Source: Planococcus liqunii (GTDB taxonomy: Bacteria; Bacillota; Bacilli; Bacillales_A; Planococcaceae). From it: a stretch of DNA of 64,000 bases. The notes beneath the pieces are model-generated. The model searched no databases. It saw only the letters and a list, made by a program, of their open reading frames with translations, and was not told the DNA's origin. The stretch is taken from NCBI RefSeq assembly GCF_030413595.1, contig NZ_CP129238.1, forward strand, positions 1,984,001 to 2,048,000, read 5' to 3'. The number at the start of each line of letters is the position of its first letter. The stretch's first letter is position 1. Both the position numbers and the translations under genes were made by a program. Positions 7,653 through 15,612 of the stretch are shown piece by piece.

Positions 7653-9052
7653 AGATGAACTCCCTTCTCAGCTGCTTTGACGTTTTTATTCGGATTCAGG
7701 AGATTGTGAGGATCCAGCGCCTGCTTGATTTTTTCCATTACCAGCAGTGCATCCCCGTGTTCCTGCTGCTGGTATTTCTGTTTGCCGATGCCCACTCCGT
7801 GTTCACCTGTGCAGGTACCGCCGCGCTCTAGCGCATATAACACGATGCGTTCGTTGAAATCAGCCGCTTTCGCCGTTTCTTCCGGATTATCCAAATCCAT
7901 CATCAGCAGCACATGGAAATTGCCGTCGCCGACATGGCCGACAATTCCGCCGATCAGGCCTAAGCTTTCGAGGTGTTCTCGTGCATGAGCCACTGCCCCT
8001 GCCAGTTCTGAAATCGGCAGGCAGACATCCGTCACCATCATTTTCTTGCCGGGATAGCCGTGAATGAATGCGTATGCCAGATTATGGCGCGCTTCCCACA
8101 GTTTATTGCGGCTCGCAGTATCGGTTTCAAACTGAATTTCCGAGCAGCCATGGCCTTCCACAATGTCTTTCATGAATTCCACATCTTGCTTCAGTCCCGC
8201 TTCGTTGCCGTGGAATTCCAAAAACAGCGTCGGTTTTTCTTGATAGTCGGTTTCACTGTAAAGATTTGCTTGGCGAATCGACGGTTCATCAACAAGTTCG
8301 ACACGCGCTACCGGAATGCCAGCCTGCAAAATGGACACCACCGCTTCCACTGCATCATTGACCGATGGGAAGCAAGCCCGTGCTGCTGAAACGTGCTCCG
8401 GGATACCGTAGACGCGCAGTGTAATTTCGGTAAAGCAGCCGAGTGTCCCTTCGGAACCGGTAAAAAGGCCGTTCAAATGAAGGCCGGACGACGACTTGGC
8501 TGCCAAGTTTCCGGTATGGATCACCATTCCGTCTGCCAGAACGACTTCCAAGTCACGGATCTGGTCACGCATAACGCCGTATTTGACCGATGTTGTGCCG
8601 CTCGCATTTGTGGCGACCATCCCGCCGATTGTGGCATCTGCTCCTGGGTCTACACTGAAGAACAATCCGTATTTTTTCAATTCCTTGTTTAGCTGCAAGC
8701 GTGTTACGCCAGGCTGCACCTTCACGAGAAAATCATTCCCCATGATTTCAAGCACTTTATTCATCAAGGAAAAATCGATGGTGATTCCGCCTTCGGTCGG
8801 GATGACATGCCCTTCGAGACTGGATCCCAATCCAAACGGTATCACCGGAATGTGAAATTGGTTCGAGATTTTCATAATAGCGCTGACTTGTTCGGCTGTT
8901 TCAGGAAAAACGACGATGTCCGGCAATTGCAGGCCGTGATAAGATTCGTCTCTGCCATGCAGTTCTCTCACGGTTTCATTGATCGTAACCTGTTCTTCAG
9001 TCAACGCCGCTTTTAAAGCTTCGATGACGATGGTGATGGTCTGTTCAGTCAT
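7649..9052 (-). CDS. FAD-linked D-2-hydroxyacid dehydrogenase (GlcD/D-LDH type)
   Basis: Oxidises a D-2-hydroxy acid such as D-lactate or glycolate to the keto acid. The 467 residues comprise an FAD-binding PCMH domain (PDIVVFPETAEQV, PFGLGSSLEG, GGMVATNASGT) and a C-terminal oxidase domain with GHVGDGNFH and GEHGVGIGK, all hallmarks of the family. Glycolate oxidase also needs GlcE/GlcF; neither is present here, so a single-subunit D-lactate dehydrogenase is more likely. The start at 9052 follows AGGAGC by 7 nt; the open frame continues to 9136. It is coupled to the BASS transporter gene by a 4-bp overlap and preceded by a good promoter. Confidence 0.9.
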   Translation of the reverse strand: MTEQTITIVIEALKAALTEEQVTINETVRELHGRDESYHGLQLPDIVVFPETAEQVSAIMKISNQFHIPVIPFGLGSSLEGHVIPTEGGITIDFSLMNKVLEIMGNDFLVKVQPGVTRLQLNKELKKYGLFFSVDPGADATIGGMVATNASGTTSVKYGVMRDQIRDLEVVLADGMVIHTGNLAAKSSSGLHLNGLFTGSEGTLGCFTEITLRVYGIPEHVSAARACFPSVNDAVEAVVSILQAGIPVARVELVDEPSIRQANLYSETDYQEKPTLFLEFHGNEAGLKQDVEFMKDIVEGHGCSEIQFETDTASRNKLWEARHNLAYAFIHGYPGKKMMVTDVCLPISELAGAVAHAREHLESLGLIGGIVGHVGDGNFHVLLMMDLDNPEETAKAADFNERIVLYALERGGTCTGEHGVGIGKQKYQQQEHGDALLVMEKIKQALDPHNLLNPNKNVKAAEKGVHL

Positions 9053-9144
9053 GATTAATCGCTCCTTAATGTATAACGTTTTGCAGCACTTAAAAGAACT
9101 AAAATTTAAAATAATTCGTCTTTTCAGTGCAACCAATAGAGTTA

Positions 9145-9172
9145 ATTATACATAATTGTCTGAATAGTTCAA
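9145..9172 (-). promoter_or_regulatory. Promoter of the hydroxyacid dehydrogenase/BASS unit
   Basis: On the minus strand TTGAAC and TATAAT are separated by 16 bp, about 90 bp before the start codon. Confidence 0.65.
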
Positions 9173-9248
9173 TGGAATTTGATATTAAAATAACATTTTT
9201 CACTTTTAAGATTTAAATAGAGCTTATCCCAATCTAAAAAGTCAATAT

Positions 9249-9276
9249 AAAAAGCGGACTCAATGAGCCCGCTTTC
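9249..9276 (-). terminator. Terminator after cstA
   Basis: Minus-strand AAAGCGG...CCGCTTT stem with an inner CTC/GAG pair, followed by TTTTTATATT. It lies 27 bp after the cstA stop. Confidence 0.85.
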
Positions 9277-9302
9277 ACTTACGTAAACTATTACCTGTTT
9301 CT

Positions 9303-10733
9303 TTAATCGACTGCTACGGCAGTTTCCACATCTTCTTCCCGGTTCTTTCTGGCTTTCGCATAGAACATCGCGACAATAATGATTGTCAAAACAAAACCGA
9401 TGATGAACGAAATGTTCAAGTCAAGATTGAAACCGATTTTCTGGTTCAAAATGTAGACGAACACCATGTACGTAATGAAGATGGCCGGTGCCATGGAAAC
9501 CAAGTAGTTTTTTCCTTGGATGTACAAGTACATCGTACCGATCCATAAAGCGATTGCAGCAGTCGCCTGGTTTGCCCAAGAGAAATATCGCCACAGCAAG
9601 TTGAAATCAATTTGCGTCAAGAGGACCGAAATGGCAAACAACGGAACCGCAATGACCAAGCGTTTCATGATTTTTTGCTGATCAAGTTTGATATAGTCCG
9701 CTATAATCGAACGCGCTGCGCGGAATGCCGTATCTCCTGAAGTGATCGGCAAGACAATGGCACCGAGAACCGCAATGGTGCCGCCCACTGCACCCAATAA
9801 GGTCATCGACACTTCGTTGACCACTGCAGACGGTGTACCCGAATTGATGATGCCGCTCAGCGTCTGGCCATCGAAAATACTCATCGAAGCCGCTGCCCAA
9901 ATCATCGCGATAATCGCTTCAGCAATCATCATGCCATAGAAAATATAACGTCCTTGCGATTCTTTTTGCACCGTTCTGGAAATGATCGGCGACTGGGTCG
10001 CATGGAAGCCCGATAAAGCCCCGCATGTGATTGTAAAGAACAGCATCGGGAAGATCGGCAAATCAGCCGGGTGCATGTTCGTCAAATTCAATTCTGGAAT
10101 CGTATAGTCCGAGAATACGAGTGCAATCCCCACTCCAAGAGTTCCAACCAGCAGAATCGCTCCAAAATACGGATACATTCTGCCAATGATTTTGTCGATC
10201 GGCAAAATGGTCGATAAGAAATAATAAGCAAAAATGACTGCGATGATGATGCCCAATGCTACTTTTCCGTCCAGCAAAATGGCTAATAAAGATGCCGGTG
10301 TAGTGACAAATACAGTACCCACCAACAGCAGAAGCAGCAAGGCAAATACGTTTACAATGTGTCTTGATACCGCCCCTAAAAATTTGCCGGCAAGTTCCGG
10401 AATATGGGCGCCTTTGTTGCGGATGGAAATCATGCCTGTCAAATAGTCATGGACAGCCCCGGCAAAAATAGATCCAATGACAATCCACAGAAATGCGACC
10501 GGGCCGTACAATGCGCCCATAATTGGCCCGAAAATCGGGCCGGTTCCTGCAATATTCAGTAATTGGATCAATGCGTTCTTGTGCTTGTTCATTGGGACGA
10601 AATCGACGCCGTCCTGATTGGCGTATGCTGGTGTTTTTCTTGTTTCAGCCGGATCGAACATTTTTTCAATAAATTTTCCGTATGTAAAATAAGCTATAAC
10701 CAATATGATAATCGAAACAAAAAAAGTTATCAT
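9303..10733 (-). CDS. cstA: CstA-family carbon starvation protein / pyruvate-peptide transporter
   Basis: A large membrane protein (476 residues, about 13-14 helices) of the CstA family, whose characterised members import pyruvate or peptides during starvation. Family signatures are NIAGTGPIFGPIMGALYGP, GAVHDYLTGMISIRNKG, SGFHATQSPIISRT and LPITSGDTAFRAARS. It is much shorter than the roughly 600-700-residue E. coli CstA/BtsT proteins, matching the compact Gram-positive form. The neighbouring lactate-type oxidase and organic-acid transporter fit a theme of small carboxylate use. Confidence 0.9.
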   Translation of the reverse strand: MITFFVSIIILVIAYFTYGKFIEKMFDPAETRKTPAYANQDGVDFVPMNKHKNALIQLLNIAGTGPIFGPIMGALYGPVAFLWIVIGSIFAGAVHDYLTGMISIRNKGAHIPELAGKFLGAVSRHIVNVFALLLLLLVGTVFVTTPASLLAILLDGKVALGIIIAVIFAYYFLSTILPIDKIIGRMYPYFGAILLVGTLGVGIALVFSDYTIPELNLTNMHPADLPIFPMLFFTITCGALSGFHATQSPIISRTVQKESQGRYIFYGMMIAEAIIAMIWAAASMSIFDGQTLSGIINSGTPSAVVNEVSMTLLGAVGGTIAVLGAIVLPITSGDTAFRAARSIIADYIKLDQQKIMKRLVIAVPLFAISVLLTQIDFNLLWRYFSWANQATAAIALWIGTMYLYIQGKNYLVSMAPAIFITYMVFVYILNQKIGFNLDLNISFIIGFVLTIIIVAMFYAKARKNREEDVETAVAVD

Positions 10734-10836
10734 TGCGAATGCGCACCCCTTTTCCAGATTTTTTAATTGCTTCCTGTACTTTCGTTTGTTTTAACTCCTT
10801 TCACTTTTTCAGCTTTTGTCAAAAAAGCCTTTTTTA

Positions 10837-10865
10837 ATTGTATAAGCAAGATTTTAAATAGTCAA
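10837..10865 (-). promoter_or_regulatory. Promoter of cstA
   Basis: Minus-strand TTGACT, 17-bp spacer and TACAAT, about 105 bp upstream of the cstA start. Confidence 0.7.
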
Positions 10866-10892
10866 TCTATTGAAGAGTTTCATCCAATTTCC

Positions 10893-10929
10893 AAAAAGAA
10901 AAACCCGGCTGCGTTATTTGCAGCCGGGT
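10893..10929 (-). terminator. Terminator after SGNH hydrolase gene
   Basis: A 10-bp perfect stem (ACCCGGCTGC arms), then TTTTTCTTTTT on the minus strand. It is 66 bp past the stop of the gene at 10996. Confidence 0.85.
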
Positions 10930-10995
10930 ATCTCTTCCATAATAATTAAGAATAAAACGGACAATTTCCATCAGGTTGAACAAGCTGAGAAGCCG

Positions 10996-11697
10996 TTAAG
11001 AATGTTGGTTGTTTTCCGTTGGATGATAAATAAACCCTGTCGATGATAAAGTCTTCATCAATAATTCGTGCATCAGTTTATAGCCTTCGTCATTCGGATG
11101 AATGGAGTCCAGCCAAATCTCAGGGTTTTTGCCCATTAAATCGGTTTTTGACACGATAACGCCTTTTTCTCCAATAGCCGAGTTCCATAACCGCAAAAGC
11201 AAGTCCGTAAATCCAAAATACTGCACTTCTTTTTTCATGGAGTTATACAAATTGTTCTGCACGATAATTATGTTTTCATTCAGTCCACGCAGATGGCGGT
11301 ACGTTTCGAGCAAGTTTTGGCGGAACGTCCGTTTAATTACTGTGAATTGGCGGACCAGGCCTTTAGCTCCCTGCCCCCTAAATCCATGAAGCAAGTCATT
11401 GCCGCCGATATTAATCAACACCAGATCCGCTGTTGCGATCACTTTGTCCCAAACACCGGAGCGCAGCCGCTCGACCATACCGTTGCTCGTTAAACCATTG
11501 ATGCCGAGATTGGTAATTTTGCTGTGCAGGAAGCTTTCTTTTAAATATTTGGAAATACCGCCCTTTGTGCCATAGCCATATGCGACCGAATCACCTAAAA
11601 TGACAATATGATTTATATGAAATAGATTTTTCTGTTGCTGCAAATTTGCAAGTGGCGCTTCTGTTAGAGGTGCGCCCTTTTGTGCACTTTTTTCCAA
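10996..11697 (-). CDS. SGNH/GDSL-type lipase/esterase
   Basis: Serine hydrolase of 233 residues with the SGNH blocks: ILGDSVAYG (nucleophile Ser, block I), NLGINGLTS (block II Gly), INIGGNDLL (block III Asn) and DSIHPNDEGY (Asp-His of block V). No signal peptide is evident, so it is probably cytoplasmic, resembling YtxM/YpmR-like acyl hydrolases; the natural substrate is unknown. The start is a TTG; AAGGGA lies about 13 nt before it, rather far, so the true start could be slightly downstream. It is monocistronic. Confidence 0.82.
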   Translation of the reverse strand: MEKSAQKGAPLTEAPLANLQQQKNLFHINHIVILGDSVAYGYGTKGGISKYLKESFLHSKITNLGINGLTSNGMVERLRSGVWDKVIATADLVLINIGGNDLLHGFRGQGAKGLVRQFTVIKRTFRQNLLETYRHLRGLNENIIIVQNNLYNSMKKEVQYFGFTDLLLRLWNSAIGEKGVIVSKTDLMGKNPEIWLDSIHPNDEGYKLMHELLMKTLSSTGFIYHPTENNQHS

Positions 11698-11881
11698 ATG
11701 GCAACACGTCCCTTTCTTGCTTAGTTACCATTTAATTTTACCATAAAATAGGTTTTTGTTCGCTTCTCATGCTTGCAGGATCCTCACAAATATGGTGTTT
11801 TCAATTGCCTTTCCCAGTTAGAGAAAGGGTAAACAAACCAGTGGATCCAGCTGGACAATTTAAAAAGAAAAGAGGCGTTAC

Positions 11882-12397
11882 ATGAAGTTCAGAACCCTTT
11901 TGGATAGTGACTTAGAAAAAGTGGATGCATTGTTTCAGGAATGCTTGAAGGATTTGCTGAAGCGCGAAAGATTTAACGACGATGGGGTTTTATGGACAGA
12001 AGAAGTTGACAGGCTGAACCAAGCCGCGCAAAAAAGTATAGTGGACCCGGTAAACCGGTTCTTTGTTGCCGAAAAAGAGAAAAAATTGCTGGGAACCATC
12101 GCCCTTCAGACACCAGGCAAAATGTTGAACTCGATGGTTGATGTGCAACCCGGAGAACTGGAAGTTGCTTGCGTGTATGTGCATCCTGAACACCAGCGGT
12201 CCGGAATCGGTGACTTTTTGTTTCAACAAGCCTGCCGGGAACTGAAAGCGATTGGCAAACAGAAGTTTTATTTAGACGCCGGTTTTACGAGTTCCCAACA
12301 ATACTGGCTATCCAAATTAGGCGAACCGAGCCGGCTTCTGGAGAACTACTGGGGCCCCGGAAAGCCGCATATGGTTTGGGTAAAAAAAGTCGGCTAA
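11882..12397 (+). CDS. GNAT-family N-acetyltransferase
   Basis: A 171-residue single-domain acetyltransferase. The acetyl-CoA site is visible as VYVHPEHQRSGIGDFLFQQAC (strand 4, then the Q/RxxGxG/A loop RSGIG, about residues 106-110). The N-terminus (FRTLLDSDLEKVDALFQ) is the usual first strand and helix. The substrate is unknown. GAGG precedes the ATG. It stands alone on the plus strand. Confidence 0.82.
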   Translation: MKFRTLLDSDLEKVDALFQECLKDLLKRERFNDDGVLWTEEVDRLNQAAQKSIVDPVNRFFVAEKEKKLLGTIALQTPGKMLNSMVDVQPGELEVACVYVHPEHQRSGIGDFLFQQACRELKAIGKQKFYLDAGFTSSQQYWLSKLGEPSRLLENYWGPGKPHMVWVKKVG

Positions 12398-12525
12398 ACG
12401 GGCGCTATAGCAAATTTCAGCTGCCTTATATGGTTTCCTTCCCATTGCCAAGCCCTATTCTTGCTTTTTTTTAGCCGCTGGCTTATTCTACAGAATTAAG
12501 AAGAGTTAAAGAGCGGAGAGAGAAA

Positions 12526-13101
12526 ATGGAACAATTCGAATATACATTGGAGAATTTCATTGCCGGATTTGGATGGTTTGCCCCTCTTCTTTTTGTGCTT
12601 TTGCATTTATTGCGGCCGCTTCTTTTTTTGCCGGTCGTCTTGGTTTGTGTCATTGGCGGCGTGCTTTTCGGATTTTTTAAAGGGGCCCTCCTGTCTTTTA
12701 TTGGCCTTACGCTAATGAGCCTCGTTTCGTATATTCTCGTCAATAAGTTTCCAAAGTTCAAAAAGAAGATGACTGAACTAAAAAACAAAATGTTCGCCAA
12801 CCGCAAAATCTCAGTTGGCCAAGTGATGATTTTGCGCATCATGCCTTTTGTACATTTCCATTTGCTTTCCCTGTATTTAATGGAAATGACCCAAAGCCGC
12901 AAAGAATACATGTATTACTCCATGCTAGGGCTGATCTTGCCCGCTGTCATTTATACGGCTTTCGGCGAAGCCATTACCGAGCTCCCCTGGTATATGACCG
13001 TATTCTTTTTCGCCGTTCTGATCGGAGTTTATGTGATTGTCGGGAAGATGAATAAAGTCCGGCTGGCTTCAACTGTCGGCAATTCAAAAAAGCGTGCCTG
13101 A
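12526..13101 (+). CDS. TVP38/TMEM64 (VTT-domain) membrane protein
   Basis: A 191-residue integral membrane protein of the DedA-like VTT superfamily. It has the re-entrant/helix stretch FLPVVLVCVIGGVLFGFFKGALLSFIGLTL and the later LRIMPFVHFHLLSLYLMEM, the counterpart of the family's R-x-x-P-x-x-P-F motif. Members are proposed lipid scramblases or flippases. The charged segment KFPKFKKKMTELKNKMF would be cytoplasmic. AGAGCGGAGAGAG precedes the ATG. The TGA stop lies inside the following terminator stem. Confidence 0.78.
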   Translation: MEQFEYTLENFIAGFGWFAPLLFVLLHLLRPLLFLPVVLVCVIGGVLFGFFKGALLSFIGLTLMSLVSYILVNKFPKFKKKMTELKNKMFANRKISVGQVMILRIMPFVHFHLLSLYLMEMTQSRKEYMYYSMLGLILPAVIYTAFGEAITELPWYMTVFFFAVLIGVYVIVGKMNKVRLASTVGNSKKRA

Positions 13102-13119
13102 GTGACAGGCACGCTTTTT
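13087..13119. terminator. Bidirectional terminator overlapping a stop codon
   Basis: A 14-bp perfect stem (AAAAAGCGTGCCTG arms) with a 5-nt loop and a T-run in both directions. The upstream gene's stop codon lies within it. Confidence 0.92.
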
Positions 13120-13122
13120 ATC

Positions 13123-13704
13123 TTATCTTCTATTCTTAATATCCCGTCTTTTGGCTGGGATGTAAACTTCGTTCGAGTTGAATTGAACTTTAGAAGCATT
13201 TTTGCGGTTAATACGCCGATTTCGGCGCCGCTCGTCATTTTCAATCTGCGCGGAAATCAGTCCGAATAAGACGCCGAAAACAGCCCCTCCAAGCACTTCG
13301 ATCGGCTGATGCCCAAGAATCTCTTTCAGTTCTTTTTCACGTTTTTCAAATTCAAGACTTGGAAAATCGCCGGACAAGGAAACAAAACTGTCTTCCAAAT
13401 CATTTACAAGATGTGCAATTTCACCGGTGTGGCGGCGGATTCCTTGAGCATCATACATGACGATTGTTCCAAACACGACAGCCAATGCGGTTTCAGTATG
13501 GCCAGTTCCTTTGTTCGCCGCTACGTATGAAGCAAGGGCAGAAACGCCGGCTGAGTGGGAACTTGGCATGCCACCTGTTGTAAATGCCTGTTTCAAATCC
13601 CATTTCCCGGTTACTTTTTTATGGGTGAATATTTTTAAAGCCTGTGCTATTCCAATTGCTGACAATGAGGTTGCAATACCTCTGTTCATTTGCTTGATTT
13701 CCAT
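13123..13704 (-). CDS. Divergent PAP2 family protein (DUF212, YuiD-like)
   Basis: Membrane-associated protein of 193 residues in the DUF212 family, distantly related to PAP2 acid phosphatases. The conserved core is seen as TTGGMPSSHSAGVSAL (residues about 43-58), VFGTIVMYDAQGIRRHTGE and LKEILGHQPIEVLGGAVFG, with the S-H and R-H-x-G-E positions of the phosphatase-like site. It has an unusually long basic tail (RRRNRRINRKNASK and onward) that may bind nucleic acid or membrane. Starting at 13704 gives 8-nt spacing from GGAGG; an ATG at 13710 is too close. Confidence 0.85.
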   Translation of the reverse strand: MEIKQMNRGIATSLSAIGIAQALKIFTHKKVTGKWDLKQAFTTGGMPSSHSAGVSALASYVAANKGTGHTETALAVVFGTIVMYDAQGIRRHTGEIAHLVNDLEDSFVSLSGDFPSLEFEKREKELKEILGHQPIEVLGGAVFGVLFGLISAQIENDERRRNRRINRKNASKVQFNSNEVYIPAKRRDIKNRR

Positions 13705-13926
13705 ATCCATCGTCCTCCACTCTGCATCTCAATCAAAAGCCTGCTTTTCATTTTAAGTTCTATTTCTTTTTATTACCCTAACTTCCCTTTATTTATGCCA
13801 AAAAGATGAAAAAGGGCCTATCCTTTTTCTATAGCAAAAATATCAAAAAAAATTATTAAAAACATCTTTATTTATTATCCTTATGGGGTAAACGGTCAAT
13901 GAATACAAAAAAAGGAGGAGAGTTAA

Positions 13927-14328
13927 ATGAAGCATCTCATCGCCTTAGCCATTAAGTTCGTCATGATTGCCGCTGTACTGTTGATCATATTAACTGGATT
14001 TTTCGAGGTTTCATTTGCGGATACATTATTAATCAGTTTGGCTTTGACCTTCATCGCTTATGCCATGGGCGATCTGCTGATTTTCCGCAGCAGCGGAAAG
14101 CGTTCTGAACAGGCGACCCGCAACTCCATTGCTACCATCGCCGATGTGGCTGTAGCCATCCTGGTCATTTGGCTTATAGGGGAAGCCCTGGTCGGCAGCG
14201 GCACTGATGTCATTACTCCTGCAATTATCTCCGGCTTGTTTATCGGTGGCGGCGAATGGTTTTTCCATCAATATTTGGATAGCCGGGTATTCCGCGACAG
14301 AAAAAGCCGCACTACAACTACTGCTTGA
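13927..14328 (+). CDS. DUF2512 family membrane protein (YndM-like)
   Basis: A 133-residue protein with four predicted transmembrane helices and a short charged tail. It matches the DUF2512 pattern of Bacillales (KHLIALAIKFVMI at the start, FIAYAMGDLLIF in helix 2, GEWFFHQYLD near the end). Function is unknown. The ribosome site AAAGGAGGAG is very strong. The preceding 160 bp is AT-rich and probably holds its promoter. Confidence 0.82.
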   Translation: MKHLIALAIKFVMIAAVLLIILTGFFEVSFADTLLISLALTFIAYAMGDLLIFRSSGKRSEQATRNSIATIADVAVAILVIWLIGEALVGSGTDVITPAIISGLFIGGGEWFFHQYLDSRVFRDRKSRTTTTA

Positions 14329-14359
14329 ATTAATTGAACTCTAGCGAAAAACAACATGC

Positions 14360-14390
14360 AAAAAGGCCGGATAAAAATTCCGGCCTTTTT
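14360..14390. terminator. Bidirectional terminator
   Basis: AAAAAGGCCGG and CCGGCCTTTTT arms with a 9-nt loop between convergent genes. Confidence 0.92.
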
Positions 14391-14399
14391 ATAGGAGCA

Positions 14400-14822
14400 T
14401 TAAGAAGTTTTAAAATCCAAAAGTCCTTCCTTTGGCTCCACCAGCTCTAAAGCTGCAGCCAAGCGGCCGGCAAAATGTTCAGGCGGTTCCAGCGTTTCCA
14501 AATTCACTGCAACAATATGGGGATTTACCACTGTCCATTGGCGGAACGAAGTCGGCAATGGAATCTTATTTTCCACTAAAGCCGAAGTAAACGCTTCAAC
14601 TTCTTCCGGGAGCAAGAGAATCTCTGCAAAATTGAGGGCCTTTCCGTCGGGCCGCAATTGTTTGATGGAAATATCCAATTCCAATGTGCAGGCAAAGCAA
14701 AGTTTCTCATTGCAAATATAAAGCGTGCGGCTCTTTTTTACGGCATGTGTTCCGCCAATCGATTCTACTTCTGCATCCAATAAGGCGCTTACCCTTTCCA
14801 TTGCTGTTTCAGCTAACTGCAT
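14400..14822 (-). CDS. Uncharacterised protein, paralogue of the gene at 63448
   Basis: A 140-residue soluble protein that I do not recognise. Its C-terminal half aligns by eye with the product of the gene at 63448-63855: both have AE-[IV]-x-LLPEE, then FT, then NxIxxPT[SN]F, and end with an FA-[GA]-RL helix. A cysteine trio (ICNEKLCFAC) lies near residue 40-48. The start at 14822 gives 9-nt spacing from AAGGG. It follows ribT by 26 bp, so the two are probably co-transcribed. No membrane segment or signal peptide is visible. Confidence 0.75.
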   Translation of the reverse strand: MQLAETAMERVSALLDAEVESIGGTHAVKKSRTLYICNEKLCFACTLELDISIKQLRPDGKALNFAEILLLPEEVEAFTSALVENKIPLPTSFRQWTVVNPHIVAVNLETLEPPEHFAGRLAAALELVEPKEGLLDFKTS

Positions 14823-14848
14823 ATGGTTCATCCCTTCTTTTAAAGCTT

Positions 14849-15214
14849 TCATCGATCGAAAGCTTTTCTCTTTTCTTTATAAACGTCAATGAAAGGCCTG
14901 GTTTCTTCTAAGGCATGCATTTCCAAAGGTTCCATCTGTTCCTGGATCTTTTCCAGCATGGTTTGCCCAACCCCTTCTCCTCGATAAGAAGGCATAACCG
15001 ATATATGGCGCACGGTGAAGACCGGGCCGTTTGTTTGTATTCCAATCATGCCAATAAAGTCTTCTCCTTTCTTCCACATGAATAACTGGCAGGCCGGGTT
15101 CTCTTCGTAATCTTGCATGGTCTGTCTCAATTTTTTAATGTTTCTTTCCAAAGGCATGAATGAAAGCAAACCCATGGCAATCTTTTCGCAAGATTTTTTA
15201 TATCTGATTAACAT
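14849..15214 (-). CDS. ribT: RibT-like N-acetyltransferase
   Basis: A 121-residue GNAT protein whose first 20 residues (LIRYKKSCEKIAMGLLSFMP) closely match the N-terminus of B. subtilis RibT as I remember it. The acetyl-CoA loop is YRGEGVGQTM and the preceding strand RHISVMPS. In B. subtilis ribT closes the riboflavin operon; here no rib biosynthesis gene is within the window, so it stands apart from that operon. The start at 15214 has AGAGGGG 7 nt upstream; the longer frame to 15277 is ignored. Its acceptor is not established. Confidence 0.82.
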   Translation of the reverse strand: MLIRYKKSCEKIAMGLLSFMPLERNIKKLRQTMQDYEENPACQLFMWKKGEDFIGMIGIQTNGPVFTVRHISVMPSYRGEGVGQTMLEKIQEQMEPLEMHALEETRPFIDVYKEKRKAFDR

Positions 15215-15612
15215 TCCTGAACCCCTCTTTTCCACAAATCCGATCTGCTTTATACTTTCCCTGCACAATGTGTCCAAGTGTATGCTTCAGAAATCAAGAA
15301 AAATATGGCCGGTTTTATTACTAGTAAAATTTATCGAACAAACCTAATTTTCAGTAAATTAAATCAACATAAAACGCACTAAAAGGATTATAATTTAGTT
15401 GACATCCTATATATTACTAAAAATTCCGTCAATATTAAAGGGATGAAATACCTACGTTATTTTACAAAAGTGAAAATTTGTAAATTTTGTAAAGTGTATT
15501 CCGTTATTTATCAAAAAATATCTTTTTTTAAGCGGCTTTAAAGAAAGGCGTATAGCTTTAATTTCTTCAATTTTTTCTTTTGCTTCGCATTCCGGACAAA
15601 GAGGTGATTGAG
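15215..15612. other. Long AT-rich intergenic region
   Basis: 398 bp between divergent ribT and the DUF2207 gene. It contains a TATAAT at 15389-15394 and a TTGACA at 15399-15404 that do not form a well-spaced pair, and TTTTGTAAA-like repeats near 15475-15492. I see no gene or clear terminator. Confidence 0.5.

Noticed and set aside
13800..13926. Possible SigB promoter (GGGTAA-like word near 13885) before the DUF2512 gene
   Set aside because: No acceptable GTTTAA-like -35 element at the right distance.
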